The notes under the pieces were generated by a model. That model saw only the letters and a program-made list of their open reading frames with translations. It was not told the origin of the DNA and searched no databases. Source: JAAZNV01 sp035358315 (GTDB lineage Bacteria; Patescibacteriota; WWE3; UBA101185; UBA10185). From it: DNA of 24,657 bases. The stretch's first letter is position 1. The number at the start of each line of letters is the position of its first letter. The position numbers were made by a program, and so were the translations under genes. Of the stretch, positions 22,704-24,657 are shown in pieces. The DNA is taken from NCBI GenBank assembly GCA_035358315.1, contig DAOPPB010000012.1:1-24657 (forward strand), read 5' to 3'.

Positions 22704-24083
22704 CTATTTGCCCTTGGTTTTTTTATCCCTTTTCTTAACTGTTGTTTTTTTCTCTTTATTAACTTTATTAACTTTTTTATCGTTCTTTTCTTTTTCTTTC
22801 GGTTTCTCGTTACTCTTTTTATGCCTTTCCGCATCTTTATCCGTATCACCCTTCGGCTCTTCCCCACTCCCACTCTCATATTTCTCCGGTTCTTTCTCCT
22901 CTGAATCCTCTGTTTTTACCCCAGCTCTCAAATTCACCCCATCCTTTTCATCATGTTCATCATGACTACGATCTCTCGTACTAAGAGCCAATTTCTGATT
23001 CTTCCCATCAACTTGAATTACAACAGCTTTGACATTTTCACCTTCTTTTAAGGGAGCTTCCGCCTCTGAAATATGTATCAAACCATCCAGACCTTTTTCC
23101 AAAGTTACAAAAGCACCAAATGGTACTATTTTGCTAACTACCCCCCTTACTCTTGTACCAACAGGATATCTTTCCTCTACGGTTTCCCAAGGATTCGGTA
23201 TTAACTTCTTAACACTTAAAGCAAGTTTATTTGATTCCTCATCAATTCCCAAAACCATTACTTTTATTTTCTGTCCTACTTTAAAATAATTTGATGGGTG
23301 GCTCACTTTCTCCCAGGCTATCTCACTGATGTGCACAAGTCCCTCCACACCATCGAGATCGACAAAAACTCCAAAGGGCATTATACCGGTAACAATTCCT
23401 TCGGACGTACTTCCTATTTTTATTTCCGATAATCGCTTCTTTCTGGATTCTTCACTATATGTCGCCAGAGCATCCTTTTCGGATAGGACAAATCTGTTTT
23501 TGTCCTTATCAAGTTCGATCACTTTTACTCTAAGAGTCTTCCCCGATAAAACTTTCAGAGACTCTTTTAACTCTGCTTCACTTCCGGCAGCAAATTTCGC
23601 CACATCATTGGCGAAGTGGACTCTATCCAAATGGGAGAGAGGAATAAATCCTCTTAACCCCAAGCTATCACATAAAAGACCACCTTTATTGTATTCGATA
23701 ACTGTTGCATCTATTATTAGACCCTTTTCGAAAGCCTCTTCAGCATCCTGCCACTTTTTATCTTTCTCAGCTTTTTTCAGAGATAAAACAATATAGCCCT
23801 GAGCATTTTCCGTTTGAGCAACTTTGGCAGATATTTTCTCACCTACCTGAATATTTTTATAAGACTTATCGGCCTCGGATAATTCCAAACCCGTAATTAT
23901 TCCTTCTGATTTAGCCCCTATATCAACTAAAATCTCCTTATGGCTTGAGCTGACTACTACTCCTTCAACCATATCTCCAACGTGGAGTTGTTTTATCTGC
24001 AAATCTTTATCGGTCAGATATTTTGACATTGCAGATTCTTTTTTTTGAATTTTTCTTGCTTTTGACATTTTAGGTTTTTCCAT
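22704..24083 (-). CDS. rpsA: Ribosomal protein S1-like protein with four S1 domains
   Basis: The 459-aa product has four S1 RNA-binding repeats, at about residues 35-104, 119-202, 223-293 and 306-371. The last two are the most canonical (GIVTGIMPFGVFVDL...GLVHISE; GVVSKIVPFGAFVTL...GLIHISE). It ends in an 85-residue, highly charged Lys/Glu tail. S1 proteins help mRNA bind the 30S subunit; four repeats is shorter than the six of E. coli but usual for many bacteria. Start choice: ATG at 24083, with an alternative ATG at 24068; neither has a ribosome binding site. A terminator-like hairpin ends just before the ATG, hinting at regulation of its own message. It sits directly downstream of the rRNA genes but has its own promoter. 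Confidence 0.9.
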   Translation of the reverse strand: MEKPKMSKARKIQKKESAMSKYLTDKDLQIKQLHVGDMVEGVVVSSSHKEILVDIGAKSEGIITGLELSEADKSYKNIQVGEKISAKVAQTENAQGYIVLSLKKAEKDKKWQDAEEAFEKGLIIDATVIEYNKGGLLCDSLGLRGFIPLSHLDRVHFANDVAKFAAGSEAELKESLKVLSGKTLRVKVIELDKDKNRFVLSEKDALATYSEESRKKRLSEIKIGSTSEGIVTGIMPFGVFVDLDGVEGLVHISEIAWEKVSHPSNYFKVGQKIKVMVLGIDEESNKLALSVKKLIPNPWETVEERYPVGTRVRGVVSKIVPFGAFVTLEKGLDGLIHISEAEAPLKEGENVKAVVIQVDGKNQKLALSTRDRSHDEHDEKDGVNLRAGVKTEDSEEKEPEKYESGSGEEPKGDTDKDAERHKKSNEKPKEKEKNDKKVNKVNKEKKTTVKKRDKKTKGK

Positions 24084-24085
24084 CT

Positions 24086-24156
24086 TAAGAAAAAGAAACG
24101 GCCGGAGCCGTTATTTCCAAGACGGATGAAAACCCCCTTTCCGTCCTCTTTAGGAC
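24086..24156 (-). promoter_or_regulatory. Structured leader of the S1 gene with a terminator-like hairpin at the start codon
   Basis: On the minus strand the ~73-nt leader holds GTCCT/AGGAC (24156-24143) and an overlapping GACGGA/TCCGTC stem (24145-24121), which exclude each other. It then holds AACGGC-TCCG-GCCGTT (24112-24097), followed by TCTTTTTCTT and, three bases later, the ATG. This has the form of an attenuator. Confidence 0.5.
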
Positions 24157-24162
24157 AAGGGG

Positions 24163-24191
24163 ATTATATATAAATGAGAGGACTAAAACAA
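24163..24191 (-). promoter_or_regulatory. Promoter of the S1 gene
   Basis: TTGTTT (24191-24186), a 17-bp spacer and a perfect TATAAT (24168-24163) on the minus strand, with a predicted start near 24156. Confidence 0.6.
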
Positions 24192-24216
24192 GGGATTTTG
24201 TAAAAGTATTATAAAC

Positions 24217-24290
24217 GTTATCCGAGCGACGACCATTAAATCCGACTATAGTACGAAGTGCTATAGGCGAGATTCAGGGAGTCGGATAAC
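24217..24290 (-). ncRNA. 74-nt 5S-tail-like stem element
   Basis: A perfect 9-bp closing stem (GTTATCCGA/TCGGATAAC) encloses an inner CTATAG hairpin. Its 3' part on the minus strand, GGTCGTCGCTCGGATAA, matches the 5S rRNA 3' end, GGTCGTCGCCGGGATAA, at 15 of 17 bases. It may be a decayed partial 5S copy or an rRNA processing/termination element. It is not a tRNA. Confidence 0.4.
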
Positions 24291-24315
24291 CACAAAAGTA
24301 GATATTGTAAGCATT

Positions 24316-24432
24316 ATCCCGGCGACGACCTATCTTCCCGGAAATTTCTTCAAGTATTTTCGGCGCTGGTGGTTTTAACTTCTCTGTTCGGAATGGAAAG
24401 AGGTTTAGCCCCACCGCAATCATCACCGGGAT
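24316..24432 (-). rRNA. rrf: 5S ribosomal RNA
   Basis: About 117 nt on the minus strand. The terminal helix is ATCCCGG/CCGGGAT, and the conserved internal CCATTCCGAACAGAGAAGTTAA typical of bacterial 5S is present. It lies 121 nt after the 23S end, with no tRNA in the spacer. The ends are approximate. Confidence 0.95.
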
Positions 24433-24553
24433 GACACTCACAATAAATTTTCAATATTTTTCAAATCTTTTCTCGGCAAATGTAGATATCCCGCAAAAAG
24501 ATTCTCCAAAAACTGAACAAAAAGTCATAAGTTCAATTTTATCTTTAAACAGA

Positions 24554-24657
24554 TAAATTTAAGCTCGCTAACATTAGTACTGCTTGGCTGAATGCATTAC
24601 TGCACTTACACCTGCAGCCTATCAACCTGGTATTCTCCCAGGAGTTGCGTCCGCGTA
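24554..24657 (-). rRNA. rrl: 23S ribosomal RNA, 3' end only
   Basis: The minus strand reads the well-conserved 23S terminus (CTGGGAGAATACCAGGTTGA ... GTACTAATGTTAGCGAGCTTAA). The gene continues beyond the window. The 3' end is placed by similarity to the usual ending and is approximate. Confidence 0.92.

Noticed and set aside
22664..22879. 71-aa very basic open frame
   Set aside because: It is the shadow of the S1 protein's Lys/Glu-rich tail in another frame.
23329..23796. 155-aa plus-strand open frame
   Set aside because: It lies wholly opposite the S1 gene; its Ser/Pro/Phe-rich translation is typical of an antisense shadow.
24217..24290. tRNA-sized element closed by a 9-bp stem next to the rRNA genes
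   Set aside because: Neither strand has a T-loop (TTCRA context), a D-arm or an anticodon arm in register; only the outer stem fits.
1..24657. CRISPR arrays, insertion sequences or prophage
   Set aside because: No regularly spaced repeats, transposase, integrase or phage structural gene was seen.

Overview
The window looks like chromosomal DNA of a small-genome, AT-rich bacterium, most likely from the Candidate Phyla Radiation (Patescibacteria; Microgenomates/Katanobacteria-like is a guess). The reasons are core genes scattered among long, unassigned membrane proteins, an O-antigen-ligase-like protein with a TPR tail, a membrane-anchored MerR-like protein ending in an FNWW tail, a sortase with an LPKTG substrate, and many promoters whose predicted start site is the start codon itself. 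All 17 coding regions end in TAA or TAG. This placement is inference; no database was searched.

Layout. 148-2879 (minus): dprA and comM (DNA uptake/recombination) overlap by 17 nt, followed by a cysteine-free ArsR-type regulator with its own promoter. 3112-6137 (plus): the membrane-tethered MerR-like protein and the O-antigen-ligase/TPR protein. 6210-10448 (minus): tRNA-Ala(GGC), the GTPase Obg, a LysM/M23 envelope peptidase and Rho. 10701-12128 (minus): an LPKTG surface protein driven by a fully consensus promoter, then its probable sortase behind a structured, possibly ribosome-binding-site-masking leader. 12341-18086 (minus): two large GT-C-like membrane proteins, each with its own promoter. 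18120-20090: a small islet between two strong terminators, holding an unknown coiled-coil membrane protein with a ~345-nt structured leader, a 47-residue ribbon-helix-helix (RHH) regulator whose promoter spacer is an 18-bp palindrome, and a divergent candidate small RNA. 20124-24083 (minus): a PIN/TRAM membrane protein, RadA and a four-repeat S1 protein. 24217-24657 (minus): a 74-nt 5S-tail-like element, 5S rRNA and the 3' end of 23S rRNA.

The genes fall into three themes: DNA uptake and repair (dprA, comM, radA), envelope building (ligase, GT-C enzymes, M23 peptidase, sortase and substrate), and RNA/translation housekeeping (obg, rho, S1, rRNA, tRNA). The least ordinary parts are the widespread leaderless promoters, the sortase leader, and the 18.1-20.1 kb islet.
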